A stretch of DNA of 64,000 nucleotides from CBDBON01 sp965208395 (GCA_965208395.1 CBDBON010000003.1:1054001-1118000), one strand, 5' to 3'. Counted from the first letter of the stretch, positions 9,284 through 17,415 are shown. The notes: a model not told the origin generated them from the letters alone. Numbers and translations: made by a program.

Positions 9284-9311
9284 AGGTTGGGGGCAAGTGT
9301 AGCACCAACCT
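9284..9311. promoter_or_regulatory. Inverted repeat upstream of the DAO operon
   Basis: Seven-bp perfect inverted repeat (AGGTTGG at 9284-9290, CCAACCT at 9305-9311) with a 14-base gap, 42-69 bases before the DAO start codon. On the minus strand the gap contains TACACT, which could serve as a -10 element, so the repeat would flank the promoter like an operator. Confidence 0.4.
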
Positions 9312-9434
9312 CTGCTAGAATGAACCTCACTCCCGCGGAGGGCAACTGTTCAGAGTAGAGGGGGACTCGGGTAACTCATCGAGGTCTGAATAGTCAGTGT
9401 TGGGAGTGCCTCGGAGAGCATTTTTTCGAAAAAT

Positions 9435-9560
9435 CTGTCACATTCTGTAACATTATGTCTCTTTTCGTAGCTAGACCGGTCGACAGTCGGGACATCCATG
9501 GGACAGGTTTCGAACAGATTTGGGACAGAAAAGTGACAGGAATGAGACAGAATGGGACAG
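9435..9560. repeat. Phased TGTC/GACA repeat array with 32-33 bp terminal inverted repeats (MITE- or IS-end-like)
   Basis: The left end (9435-9466) and the complement of the right end (9528-9560) align at 27 of 33 positions with one gap. Each end is made of 10-11 bp units starting TGTC. The right arm holds six GACAG-like units at 9502, 9513, 9524, 9535, 9546 and 9556, spacing 11, 11, 11, 11 and 10, with another at 9482. The left arm holds three units in the opposite orientation starting at 9436, 9446 and 9456. No flanking direct duplication is visible and no transposase is nearby. It could be a non-autonomous element carrying repeated transposase sites, or a helically phased operator 170 bp upstream of the next gene. 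It lies in an otherwise gene-free stretch (9243-9734). Confidence 0.65.
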
Positions 9561-9734
9561 GCGGAGGAGGGATGGCGGGCATGGATATGAGGCTGCTGTC
9601 CCCAGCGGCGTCGGGTTCTGGATAACTGAACGCATGATCTGATAATAGCACTGATGTTCGTGCATGTCTACAGGTCGCATGCAACGGTTCCGTTTGCTTG
9701 CGGGTGTCCGTGATGTTGAGGGAGGAGCGAATCA

Positions 9735-10397
9735 ATGGTCGATCAAACTATGCAGAATGTAGGGACAGCGAACCATCCCGTCTCGTGGCTTCATCAGCGG
9801 ACGGTGGCTCTGCTCTATGACGAATTAACACGCGCCGATGGAACTGACGACGAGGTGCGAGTACGACTGGCGCCAGATGGAGAGATGTCGGGCAATCTCA
9901 CCGACGGTGTCGCAAAAGTCAAGATTCCAGGCGAATGGGACAGCGTCGGCGGCGTTGTTCCTGATCTCATTCTGTACGCCGACGATGACACCCCCGTGCG
10001 AATCATTGAGGTCATCGTGAGCAGTCCTCCAACCGCCGCCAAGCGTAAGAAGTTGGATTCCCTTCGCAAGAGAGGGGTCGATGTCGTAGAAGTCAAGATC
10101 ACCGACGAGAGGGACCTGCTGAGATTGTGCTGGGCACCTACGAAGGTGGTTTACGGATGGAGAACCCCACATGAAAGATTCTCTGTCAACATAGCTGCGA
10201 ACGAACACAAAAGAGGTCAGGTTCGAGATCTGAACAAAACGGTCATGGAACTGGCGCGGGCACTCCAGTTTTGCAGTCCACAGGTGCGACGGGACTTGTG
10301 GCACGTACTCAGGAGCATCGGAACCCTGGAATCCCTCTATCCTGTTCGTCTGGACAATCCCTTGGCTGAGAGCCTTGATCGCGACGGAGTGCGATAG
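9735..10397 (+). CDS. Hypothetical protein with PD-(D/E)XK/CoiA-like core
   Basis: 220 residues, no family recognised with certainty. Residues ~75-120 read VVPDLILYADD, then RIIEVIVSS, then a basic helix AAKRKKLDSLRKRGVDVVEVKI. The order Pro-Asp, Glu after a beta strand, basic helix, then a strand resembles PD-(D/E)XK nucleases and the CoiA competence family, although the final Lys of the motif is not evident (EVIV). A strong ribosome-binding site (GGGAGGAG) precedes the ATG. Base composition and codon use look more AT-rich than the neighbours, and the phased-repeat element lies just upstream, so horizontal acquisition is plausible. Confidence 0.65.
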   Translation: MVDQTMQNVGTANHPVSWLHQRTVALLYDELTRADGTDDEVRVRLAPDGEMSGNLTDGVAKVKIPGEWDSVGGVVPDLILYADDDTPVRIIEVIVSSPPTAAKRKKLDSLRKRGVDVVEVKITDERDLLRLCWAPTKVVYGWRTPHERFSVNIAANEHKRGQVRDLNKTVMELARALQFCSPQVRRDLWHVLRSIGTLESLYPVRLDNPLAESLDRDGVR

Positions 10398-10457
10398 GGG
10401 GGGCGAAATGGGAGACATCGAAAGAAAACGCAACCCACGCAACTGGGGAGTAGTCCT

Positions 10458-11144
10458 ATGGTTGGGCCGGTAGCTCTCGTGGGCGGCGACGAGTTCAGGG
10501 CCGGTTGCCGAGAGATGGACCTTGCCATTCTCGAAGCCACGGGCAAGGAGAGCCCATCTGTCCTGGTCCTCCCGACCGCCGCCGCGCATCAGAACCCGTC
10601 GAAGGCCGCCTCGAACGGTGTGGCCCACTTCTCGGCGCTGGGCGCCGTTGCGTCGGCGTCGATGATCGTGGAGCCTGAGGACGCCAACGACGAGGAGATG
10701 GCGCAGCCGGTGGACAGGGCCGACGTCGTATACCTCACCGGCGGCGACCCCGCACACCTGCTGCGCGTGCTGTCGGGATCTGCGCTGCTGAAACGGATCG
10801 AGGCGGCGCGGGCGCGCGGAGCGGCGATAGTCGGGTCGAGCGCGGGCGCGATGGTGATGGGCCCGTGGATGCGGTACCGGGAGTGGCGAGCGGCCCTGGG
10901 CCTGGTGGAGGTAGTTACGCTTCCGCACCACGAGCGGAGCGATCCTGAGAGTGTGTCCTCCGAGCTCATCGAGTCGGCTCCGGACGGTCTAACGGTGCTG
11001 GGGATCGACGCCATGACCGCGTGCGTACTCGACGATGACGGTTGGAGGGTGCTCGGTCTCGGCAGTGTCACCGTCTATAGCGGCGAAAGGTGGGAGCGCT
11101 TCAAGGCGGGCGAGAGGATCGCTCTATGCCGGAAGATGGGTTGA
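10458..11144 (+). CDS. S51 peptidase/cyanophycinase-like (type 1 glutamine-amidotransferase fold)
   Basis: 228 residues. VYLTGGDPAHLL (91-102) and the nucleophile elbow GSSAGAM (nucleophile Ser128) are the signatures of the S51 family (alpha-aspartyl dipeptidase PepE, cyanophycinase). LPHHERSD near 163 could supply the catalytic His. It probably hydrolyses Asp-containing dipeptides or a related substrate in the cytoplasm. It overlaps the start of the downstream binding-protein gene, so the two are likely translated from one message. Confidence 0.82.
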   Translation: MVGPVALVGGDEFRAGCREMDLAILEATGKESPSVLVLPTAAAHQNPSKAASNGVAHFSALGAVASASMIVEPEDANDEEMAQPVDRADVVYLTGGDPAHLLRVLSGSALLKRIEAARARGAAIVGSSAGAMVMGPWMRYREWRAALGLVEVVTLPHHERSDPESVSSELIESAPDGLTVLGIDAMTACVLDDDGWRVLGLGSVTVYSGERWERFKAGERIALCRKMG

Positions 11145-12400
11145 CGCCTGTGAGAACGCGTGCAACCTGGTTGGCGGGGATGGCGCTGCTGGTCGGCGTG
11201 ACCCTTGCATGCGGCTCCGATTCGCGCCAGGACGCGACACCCACGCCGGACGAAGCCGGCCCGTTGAGAATAGGCCTGCTGCTTAATTTCAGCGAAGGCG
11301 CGACAGGGAGAGCCGTCGAAAGACAGCGGGCATTCGACCTGGCAATCAAGCACGTGAACGATGGAGGAGGCGTGCTCGGGAAGCCGGTCGAGGTGGTCGT
11401 GGGCGACTCGACCCTCGATCCGGATACAGCCGCGGAAGAGGCGCAGCGCATGATCGAGGAAGAGGGCGTGCACGCTATCGTCGGCCCCAGCTCCAGTGCG
11501 AACGCGCTGTTCGTAGCGGAGCGCGTAACCGGACCTGCCGGTGTGCCCACCATAAGCCCGTCGGCCACCTCACCAACTCTCACCGACCTCGAAGACGACG
11601 ATTTCTTCTTCCGCACCGCGCTATCGGACAGTGCTCAAGGACCTGTTCTCGCGCGGGTCGCACGTGAGCAGGGCTTCACTAACGTCGGCCTGCTCTACCG
11701 GGACGACGCCTGGGGCCGAGGCCTGTTCGAATCTTTCGAGGAGGCCTGGACAGGGCCGCTTCGCTCAGTCTCCATCCCACCAGGCCTTACCAGCTACCTA
11801 ACCCATCTGAGGGAGACGGCGACCAACGAAGAGCAGGCCCTCATCCTCCTCACGTTTGAAGAAGAGGCGAAGACGATCATCCGGGAGGCGACCGAGCACG
11901 GACTCTACGACCAGTTCGTCTTCGGCGACGCGCTGAGAAGTCCCGACCTGGCCAGGGCGGTTGGGGGCGACCGCGTCGGCGGCATGTACGGCACCGCCAG
12001 CGCCGCCCCGCCGGACAGCGTGTCCTCTTCCGCCTGGGATGCCGCGTACGTTGCGGAGTATGGGGGTCTCCCCATGTTCGGATACGTCAGGGAGACCTAC
12101 GACGCCGCCGTCGCGCTCGCACTTGCGGCCCAGGCGGCCGGCAGCGTTGACGGGGGCGTCATCCGCGACCGTCTGCGCGCGATAGGAGGCGGACCGGGCG
12201 AGGTCGTGATCGCCGGCCGGGACGGCGTTGCCGATGCCTTGCGAATCCTCGCGGAGGGCGGGGAGATCGACTACGAGGGCGCCTCAGCGACTCTCGACTG
12301 GGATGAGAACGGCGACCTGCGCCGGGGCTATATCGGAGTATGGCGCTTCACCGAGGATGAGCGGATAGAAGAGCTCGAGACGATCCTTTTCGAGTACTAG
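11126..12400 (+). CDS. ABC transporter substrate-binding lipoprotein, branched-chain amino-acid type (periplasmic binding fold type I)
   Basis: About 424 residues. The lipoprotein signal VGVTLAC has the acyl Cys at 29, then a short TPTP spacer. The body is a LivJ-like Peripla_BP_6 domain: GPLRIGLLLNFS, RQRAFDLAIKHVNDGGG, LGKPVEVVVGDS, HAIVGPSSSANAL, VPTISPSATSP, RDDAWGRG. The ATG at 11126 overlaps the previous gene; a GTG at 11150 would also leave a complete signal peptide. No permease or ATPase genes follow, so the transporter partners must be elsewhere, or the protein acts as a sensor. Confidence 0.87.
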   Translation: MPEDGLTPVRTRATWLAGMALLVGVTLACGSDSRQDATPTPDEAGPLRIGLLLNFSEGATGRAVERQRAFDLAIKHVNDGGGVLGKPVEVVVGDSTLDPDTAAEEAQRMIEEEGVHAIVGPSSSANALFVAERVTGPAGVPTISPSATSPTLTDLEDDDFFFRTALSDSAQGPVLARVAREQGFTNVGLLYRDDAWGRGLFESFEEAWTGPLRSVSIPPGLTSYLTHLRETATNEEQALILLTFEEEAKTIIREATEHGLYDQFVFGDALRSPDLARAVGGDRVGGMYGTASAAPPDSVSSSAWDAAYVAEYGGLPMFGYVRETYDAAVALALAAQAAGSVDGGVIRDRLRAIGGGPGEVVIAGRDGVADALRILAEGGEIDYEGASATLDWDENGDLRRGYIGVWRFTEDERIEELETILFEY

Positions 12401-12448
12401 GCCCCGGAGCCGACGGCGGACTGGCGGTACGACGGCTAGACAACCGGC

Positions 12449-12478
12449 TTTACCGGCATCTTCCGGCGGCGCTATGAT
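12449..12478 (+). promoter_or_regulatory. Candidate promoter of the SDR gene
   Basis: TTTACC (12449-12454), an 18-bp spacer and TATGAT (12473-12478), with AGGAG and the ATG at 12513 downstream. It lies over a possible earlier ATG at 12474, which supports the later start. Confidence 0.5.
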
Positions 12479-12512
12479 GGGCAGCGTATCACGCCGCCAC
12501 AGGAGCGATTCA

Positions 12513-13283
12513 ATGAGACTCGAAGGGAAGGTCGCCATCGTAACGGGCGGGGGGTCCGGGATCGGACGGGCGTCCGCCGAGGCGTTCGCGCGAGAGGGCG
12601 CTCGCGTAGTGGTGGCGGACCTGAGCGAGTCCAACGCGCTGGAGACGGCTGCGAAGATCGGAGAGGGCGGCGGGGAGGCAGAGACGGCGATAGGCGACGT
12701 GACGGACAGCGCCGATGCGGAAGCTATGGTGCGGGCCGCCGTGGACAGGTATGGGCGGCTCGACGTGCTGCTGAACAGCGCGGGGATCACCAGCCGCCAC
12801 GGTTCGCTCAGAGACGCCTCCCCTGAGGAGGCGTGGGACAAGGTCATCGACATCAACCTGAAGGGGACATGGATGGTCTCCTGGCACGCCGTGCCCGAGA
12901 TGGAGCGCTCCGGCGGCGGCTCCATAGTCAATCTCGCCTCCACGATGGCGCTCGTCGGCTACCCCGTGGGGATCGGGGACGGATTCAACCCCTACCCGCC
13001 GTCCAAGGGCGGGGTGATCCAGTTCACCAGGACGCTTGCTCTCGCCTATGCCAGGAAGGGCATCCGAGTGAACTGCCTCTGCCCCGGCTACATCGCGACG
13101 AGCCTGACGGAGGACTTGAGAGCCAACGACGAGACCCGGCGCCTTACGCTCGACCGGACGCCGATGGGCAGATACGGCCAACCCGAGGAGGTCGCGAACG
13201 CGGCGCTCTTCCTGGCGTCGGACGAGTCGTCCTTCATCACCGGCTCGCCACTGATAGTCGACGGGGGCTACACCGCCCAGTAG
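12513..13283 (+). CDS. SDR family oxidoreductase
   Basis: 256 residues from the ATG preceded by AGGAG (12501-12505); an in-frame ATG at 12474 overlaps the likely -10 element and would add a non-SDR leader. Classical SDR features: TGGGSGIG at the cofactor loop, LLNSAG, the catalytic Ser in NLAST, and IDING-equivalent DINLKG. The active-site Tyr position is notable: the segment aligned to YxxxK reads YPPSKGG (Tyr then Pro-Pro-Ser-Lys), preserving Tyr and Lys. The C-terminal IVDGGYTAQ is typical. Substrate unknown. Confidence 0.87.
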   Translation: MRLEGKVAIVTGGGSGIGRASAEAFAREGARVVVADLSESNALETAAKIGEGGGEAETAIGDVTDSADAEAMVRAAVDRYGRLDVLLNSAGITSRHGSLRDASPEEAWDKVIDINLKGTWMVSWHAVPEMERSGGGSIVNLASTMALVGYPVGIGDGFNPYPPSKGGVIQFTRTLALAYARKGIRVNCLCPGYIATSLTEDLRANDETRRLTLDRTPMGRYGQPEEVANAALFLASDESSFITGSPLIVDGGYTAQ

Positions 13284-13356
13284 TTTTCTCGCCGTGGCGA
13301 GCGGTGTGATGACCCTCCTCTTACACTTCGGATCCTATGCCCAGCGCAGTCCTCGG

Positions 13357-13755
13357 CTACTCAATCATATTGAGCGCCGCGCGGACGAGGAATCTCGATC
13401 GGGACTCTCCGGCTCGTGTGGCCGCCTCGTCGATAATGGTTAGGGCGCGGGCGGGTATCGTAATATTTACCCGCTCAGACTTCCCGGAGAGCTTTAGTGC
13501 ATTGACATTTACGTCAACCAAGCCCCAGACACCGCCGACGAAGTCTGTGTTGGCTTGATGGACCTGCAAGGAGCGCCTTTTGGGAACGGTCTGGCCGTCC
13601 AGGAGCAGAGTTTCGATATGGCCGACAATGGCCTCTCGCGCCATATCGAAGGCGTCGTCCATTGTGTCACCGGCCGAGAAACACCCGGGTAGGTCGGGAA
13701 CGGTTACCCCATAGCTGCTGTGCTCGTCCTTGTGAATCACGATGGGATACAGCAT
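13357..13755 (-). CDS. hicB: HicB family antitoxin
   Basis: 132 residues from the ATG that overlaps the hicA stop by one base (TAATG). The N-terminal half is the HicB partial RNase-H fold (YPIVIHKDEHSSYGVTVPDLPGC, with GDTMDDAF following). The C-terminal half (SERVNITIPARALTIIDEAA, SRSRFLV) is a ribbon-helix-helix DNA-binding domain rather than a HTH. HicB neutralises the HicA ribonuclease and usually represses its own promoter; the palindrome before hicA fits that. Confidence 0.9.
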   Translation of the reverse strand: MLYPIVIHKDEHSSYGVTVPDLPGCFSAGDTMDDAFDMAREAIVGHIETLLLDGQTVPKRRSLQVHQANTDFVGGVWGLVDVNVNALKLSGKSERVNITIPARALTIIDEAATRAGESRSRFLVRAALNMIE

Positions 13756-13952
13756 TATCGTCTGCTCCTCCAATCCCATCCGGCTTGTCGGAAGATGCTG
13801 CGCAGGGTACCGGTGGGAATGTCTTTGCGCGGATGCTGGATTGTAACTACCCCTGGATGCTCAGGATGGGTGAAGTGATGGTGGCTGCCTCCGACATTTC
13901 TGAGCACCCATCCGTCCCGCCGGAGCATCTCTATGATCACTCTACTGGTCAT
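13755..13952 (-). CDS. hicA: HicA family mRNA-interferase toxin
   Basis: 65 residues starting at MTSRVIIEML. It is a small dsRBD-like toxin with the catalytic His in GSHHHFTHP and the conserved end HPRKDIPTGTLRSIFRQAG. It cleaves mRNA when free of HicB. A GTG five codons upstream is inside the operator palindrome, so the ATG at 13952 is preferred. The spacing to the -10 element suggests a leaderless transcript. Gene order hicA-hicB is the standard one. Confidence 0.92.
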   Translation of the reverse strand: MTSRVIIEMLRRDGWVLRNVGGSHHHFTHPEHPGVVTIQHPRKDIPTGTLRSIFRQAGWDWRSRR

Positions 13953-13989
13953 GTGTATTCTATACACACTATCATACTGAGTGTGTCAA
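13953..13989 (-). promoter_or_regulatory. hicAB promoter with operator palindrome
   Basis: On the minus strand TTGACA (13989-13984), a 19-bp spacer, TATAGA (13964-13959). The -10 is embedded in a perfect 6-bp inverted repeat, GTGTAT and ATACAC with a 3-base gap (13953-13967). The first base of the hicA ATG is about 7 bases beyond the -10, where transcription should start. Confidence 0.6.
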
Positions 13990-14048
13990 GAGAGGCCTTA
14001 GGTTAGGCAGGCTCGGGACAGGCTTGTCGGACCAGGATCGGACCGTTG

Positions 14049-14804
14049 TCAGCGTTCCGGGCAGTCAGCCCTCTCGAAAAACAAGACGCGGCTCTCCCAG
14101 ACCTGGCCCCGTATCCGTTCCAGCGCTTGTCGTCCGGGGCGGTCGACCCTAAGTATGCGGTCCAGCCTGCGGTCGCCGAGTTCGGCCATGGCGGAGCACC
14201 GCCGGGCAAAGTCGTTCAGGGTGTGCCGCTCACCACCCAGGAGCACGTGCTCCAGACGCCTGCCGTACGGGTGAAACAGGTCGGCGGTGACGGCGCAGAC
14301 CGCGTCGAACAGCTCCCGCACCAGCCGCTCACGGCTCCGCTCGAAGCGTCTCTGCGATGAGCCGCCGGCCTTGTGCCGCCGCTTGACGTACCGGGAGCCC
14401 GCCTTCGACGCCACGAGGCTGCCCCGGCGCACGACCCCAACCGCGTATCTGCCCAGTCGCAGCAGGACCACGCCTATCAGACGGTCACGCTCCAGGAGCT
14501 TTACCAGGGGATCGGCGAGGGCTCCGTCCCTGACCTCGTCCTCAAGGAAGGGGAAGGGAGGGACGACGGCCATGACGCGCTCACTGGAACGGAAGACAGC
14601 AACCCCGGTGTCCGTCTTGCCGATCTCGAGGACCACCTGGTCTATGGCCGGGCTGCCGGCGGAGGACCGTCCCCCTCGGTCCAGGCCGGCCAGAGTTGCA
14701 GGGGTCAGGTATGCGGCGGACTTGCGGCCCGAACTCTCGAGCTCGTCCAGTAGGGTCAGCAGCCTGGCCGGAGAGACATTCAGCCGCTCGGAGAGCCGGT
14801 ACAC
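14049..14804 (-). CDS. VLRF1-like protein (Vms1/ANKZF1-like release factor, candidate peptidyl-tRNA hydrolase)
   Basis: 251 residues. The diagnostic motif is KAGGSSQRRF (145-154), the GxxQ loop of the VLRF1 branch of the eRF1 fold, where Gln151 would sit at the peptidyl-tRNA ester like the Gln of eRF1 GGQ. Upstream strands (RSSERVMAVVPPFPF, GVVLLRLGRYAVGVVRRG) and downstream RLVRELFDAVCAVTADLF match the core. Eukaryotic Vms1 and actinobacterial relatives release nascent chains from stalled ribosomes; that role here is an inference. It starts 5 bases after the alpha/beta hydrolase gene, so it is probably co-transcribed with it. Confidence 0.72.
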   Translation of the reverse strand: MYRLSERLNVSPARLLTLLDELESSGRKSAAYLTPATLAGLDRGGRSSAGSPAIDQVVLEIGKTDTGVAVFRSSERVMAVVPPFPFLEDEVRDGALADPLVKLLERDRLIGVVLLRLGRYAVGVVRRGSLVASKAGSRYVKRRHKAGGSSQRRFERSRERLVRELFDAVCAVTADLFHPYGRRLEHVLLGGERHTLNDFARRCSAMAELGDRRLDRILRVDRPGRQALERIRGQVWESRVLFFERADCPER

Positions 14805-14809
14805 GGGCG

Positions 14810-16786
14810 TCAGTCGCCGTCCCGGTCCGTGAAGTGATCGTACCTTGCGCCTGCCAGCCCGACCACCTCGTCGACGTCCTCGGCAAGCAGATAACCCTCC
14901 TCCACGAGCGCTTCCGAGGCAGCCTCCACCTGGGATATATACGCCTCTCGCGAGTCGTATCGCTCACCTATAGAGCGGCGCGGGTCGTCCGCTGACCGGC
15001 TATCCGGGAACGGAACAGTCCAGCCCATGAGGCCGCCGCTGATCCCTATGACCAGTCCCGGATTGCCGACGTCCGGGTGTCTCAGATTCCATCCCGAGTA
15101 GGTGGCGACCGGAACGGTGAGATCGGGGAGCCTGATCCCGGCTATCTCGTTTCCGTCTTCGTCAACATCGGAGACGAGCGCCGGGTACTCCTCTCCACGA
15201 TCGGCGGGGAGCTGAGTGGTCCTTCCGAGATGGGTCTCCGGCCCGTAGTCGAGCCTCATGGCCCGCGTGGGCTGCCAGTCTTCGGCGACGCCAGGGACGT
15301 GCGACAGTTTGGGCACCACCGTTCGTGACTCCACCGCTGTCCCGTCCCCTAGGTTGGGATGCCTGCTCGGAGGGGCGGGATCGCCTGTCGAAACCCACCT
15401 GTCCAGGTTGTGGAGGGCGGCGCGAAGCAGAGGCCCGTAGTCTACGCTGTTGAACGGAAGCTGGCCCTTCATCCCGTCGAGGGGCCTCACCTCCGGCGGA
15501 GGGAAGACGGCGCCGCTGTGCTGCGTCCCGGCGAAGTGGTACCTTCGAACGTGCTCAGACTCGGGGGCGTCGGTCATCGACTCCAGGTCGGTGTGGATCA
15601 GCGCCGCGTCTCCGCGCCAGTACTCGGCCGAGGTGTTGGTGAACATGATCTTGGGAACCTTGCCCCGCTCCTCCACACGCGCGAGCAGCGAGCCCGATCT
15701 GGCTGTAACGGGGTCTGTCTGCTCGGTATCGGTGAAGGGGAACAGCTCAGGTATGACGAAGCAGATGTCCTTGGACGGCTGGCCGAATCTCAGGTTGAAC
15801 TCGCCCCGCATCCCTCCGGCGACGTGCGAGATCAGCCCGTCGAGCGCGATCCGCTGCTGCTCGTCTTCGTTGAGTCCAAGATGGACCATCTGGCGAAGGA
15901 AGCGGCCGCTCTGGGACGATCCGAAGGCGTATGCGCGTTCGATCTCGCCCGCGCACGGGTTGCCGCCCGAGGCGGAAGAGTGCTTCAGAAAGGAGACGGT
16001 GTCCCTGACGGCCGCGAATCCGAGGCCGACGATCCTGCTGCCCCTGGTGGTGTAGACAAGCTGATATATCCGGCCCGGCTCGAACCCGTCGTCCATGTGG
16101 ACGTGTGAAGGCTCCGGCTCTACCTGCGCATCCTCCACTCGAACGAACGACCATTTGTCGCGCGGCACCTCCTCGACAGGGCCGTTGGGGTGGTCCCCGA
16201 CCAGCAGCCGGGCCGACTCCTCGTGAGGGTCGACGGCCGGGTTCGGCAGGTGTCCGCGATGGGACAGCGCGAGCACCCTGGCAGACTCCTCGACCTGGAG
16301 CCAGCACAGTATCTCGCCTGTCAGCGGCCCCTGCGAGCCCACAGCCTCGGGGGCGCGCATCCCCATCAGGCCGGGAGTGGGAGGCACGTCCGCCTGCCAG
16401 CCGCACCATACCAGGGTGTACCCGTGTGTCATCAGGAAGCCGTTGCCCGGGGCCAGGGGAGCATCGGGAGCGGCGGGCCGCGGCGCTCCGTTGAAGTGGG
16501 TCAACAGGGTCTTGTTGCCGCGGTTGAGGACGTCGAACAGGACCGATCCGTTACCCCTGCCGGGTGTGGCCGGGTGGAGAATCGCAAAGTCGGAGGAGAA
16601 GGCGACGAGCCCGTCCGCGCCCGTGGGGGCCAGGTCGAGATCGGTGATCGCGGCGTTGCGCTCGCTCGAAGGGTCGACGGCGAAGTGGGCCGTCCCCTCG
16701 ATCAGCCGGTACGGTCCGGTCTCGCCGAACGACCGTCCCTCTGCGAACTCTTCCGTCCTAAAGATATCGAGCCTGGTTAGCGGCAC
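14810..16786 (-). CDS. Alpha/beta hydrolase domain-containing protein (Abhydrolase_10 family)
   Basis: 658 residues, much longer than ordinary alpha/beta hydrolases but normal for this family. An N-terminal beta-rich region is followed by the hydrolase core. The nucleophile elbow is AFGSSQSGRFLRQM (central Ser in SQSGR), and FNLRFGQPSKD and HHF-like segments follow (RYHFAGTQHSG, which may carry the catalytic His). No signal peptide. Substrate unknown; related proteins are often annotated as esterases. It is divergent from rpiB and leads into the VLRF1-like gene. Confidence 0.8.
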   Translation of the reverse strand: MPLTRLDIFRTEEFAEGRSFGETGPYRLIEGTAHFAVDPSSERNAAITDLDLAPTGADGLVAFSSDFAILHPATPGRGNGSVLFDVLNRGNKTLLTHFNGAPRPAAPDAPLAPGNGFLMTHGYTLVWCGWQADVPPTPGLMGMRAPEAVGSQGPLTGEILCWLQVEESARVLALSHRGHLPNPAVDPHEESARLLVGDHPNGPVEEVPRDKWSFVRVEDAQVEPEPSHVHMDDGFEPGRIYQLVYTTRGSRIVGLGFAAVRDTVSFLKHSSASGGNPCAGEIERAYAFGSSQSGRFLRQMVHLGLNEDEQQRIALDGLISHVAGGMRGEFNLRFGQPSKDICFVIPELFPFTDTEQTDPVTARSGSLLARVEERGKVPKIMFTNTSAEYWRGDAALIHTDLESMTDAPESEHVRRYHFAGTQHSGAVFPPPEVRPLDGMKGQLPFNSVDYGPLLRAALHNLDRWVSTGDPAPPSRHPNLGDGTAVESRTVVPKLSHVPGVAEDWQPTRAMRLDYGPETHLGRTTQLPADRGEEYPALVSDVDEDGNEIAGIRLPDLTVPVATYSGWNLRHPDVGNPGLVIGISGGLMGWTVPFPDSRSADDPRRSIGERYDSREAYISQVEAASEALVEEGYLLAEDVDEVVGLAGARYDHFTDRDGD

Positions 16787-16857
16787 GTCCGGACCTCCTC
16801 GATTGTGACTGCGGCTTCCGTGATTCTATCACCCGGAGGCCGGTGGGCTCTCTATGG

Positions 16858-16887
16858 TTGACTCGGCCTCTCCACTCTCCATACACT
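16858..16887 (+). promoter_or_regulatory. rpiB promoter
   Basis: TTGACT (16858-16863), 18-bp spacer, TACACT (16882-16887). The start codon lies 52 bases downstream and is preceded by a GGGGAG ribosome-binding site. Confidence 0.55.
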
Positions 16888-16939
16888 GCCTATCGCCTAT
16901 GCCCGTACAGAATAGTCGACCGGACCGGGGAGACCTGAG

Positions 16940-17395
16940 ATGCGAATAGCCGTGGGCGCGGACCATGCCGGACTCGTCTTGAAGCTGGACATCGTCGAGA
17001 TGCTGAAGGAGCAGGGGCACGACGTGGCGGACGTCGGGCCGCAGGAGCACGATCCGCTGGACGACTACCCGGACTTCGCGAAGCTGGTGGCCGAAGAGGT
17101 GGCGTCCGGGAGGAGCGAGCGGGGGATCATGGTCTGTGGGAGCGGCGTCGGCGCTTCGGTGGCGGTGAACAAGGTGCGGGGAGTCCGGGGGGCGGTCTGC
17201 CACGACACGTATTCGGCCCACCAGGGGGTCGAGCACGACGACATGAACGTGCTGTGCCTCGGCGCCCGCATCGTCGGGGCGGAGGTTGCTAGGGAGGCGG
17301 TGGCCGCCTTCGTCTCGGCGGAGTTCACGGGCGAAGAGCGGCACCGGCGCCGGCTGGACAAGGTGCTCGCGATGGAGGCCGAGCTCGACTCCTAA
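16940..17395 (+). CDS. rpiB: Ribose-5-phosphate isomerase B
   Basis: 151 residues, the usual RpiB length. Asp8-His9 (GADHAG) bind the sugar phosphate, Cys66 in VCGSGVGAS is the catalytic base of the Cys-type RpiB, and CHDTYSAHQGVEHDDMNVL follows with the His implicated in ring opening and NVLCLGAR. It interconverts ribose-5-phosphate and ribulose-5-phosphate in the pentose phosphate pathway (some homologues use allose-6-phosphate). Monocistronic, with its own promoter. Confidence 0.95.
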   Translation: MRIAVGADHAGLVLKLDIVEMLKEQGHDVADVGPQEHDPLDDYPDFAKLVAEEVASGRSERGIMVCGSGVGASVAVNKVRGVRGAVCHDTYSAHQGVEHDDMNVLCLGARIVGAEVAREAVAAFVSAEFTGEERHRRRLDKVLAMEAELDS

Positions 17396-17415
17396 TGGGG
17401 TCAGGACACCGGGAG

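Noticed and set aside
9243..9734. Possible CRISPR array because of regular short repeats
   Set aside because: Units are 10-11 bp with no spacers of 30 bp or more, and no cas genes are in the window.
9394..9735. Minus-strand frame through the TGTC repeat array
   Set aside because: Its codons are produced by the repeat units; no ribosome-binding site and no protein-like profile.
9825..10931. 368-codon minus-strand frame across two genes
   Set aside because: Spans the intergenic gap and both plus-strand genes with good starts; composition is repetitive Arg/His/Gly-rich, typical of GC shadow.
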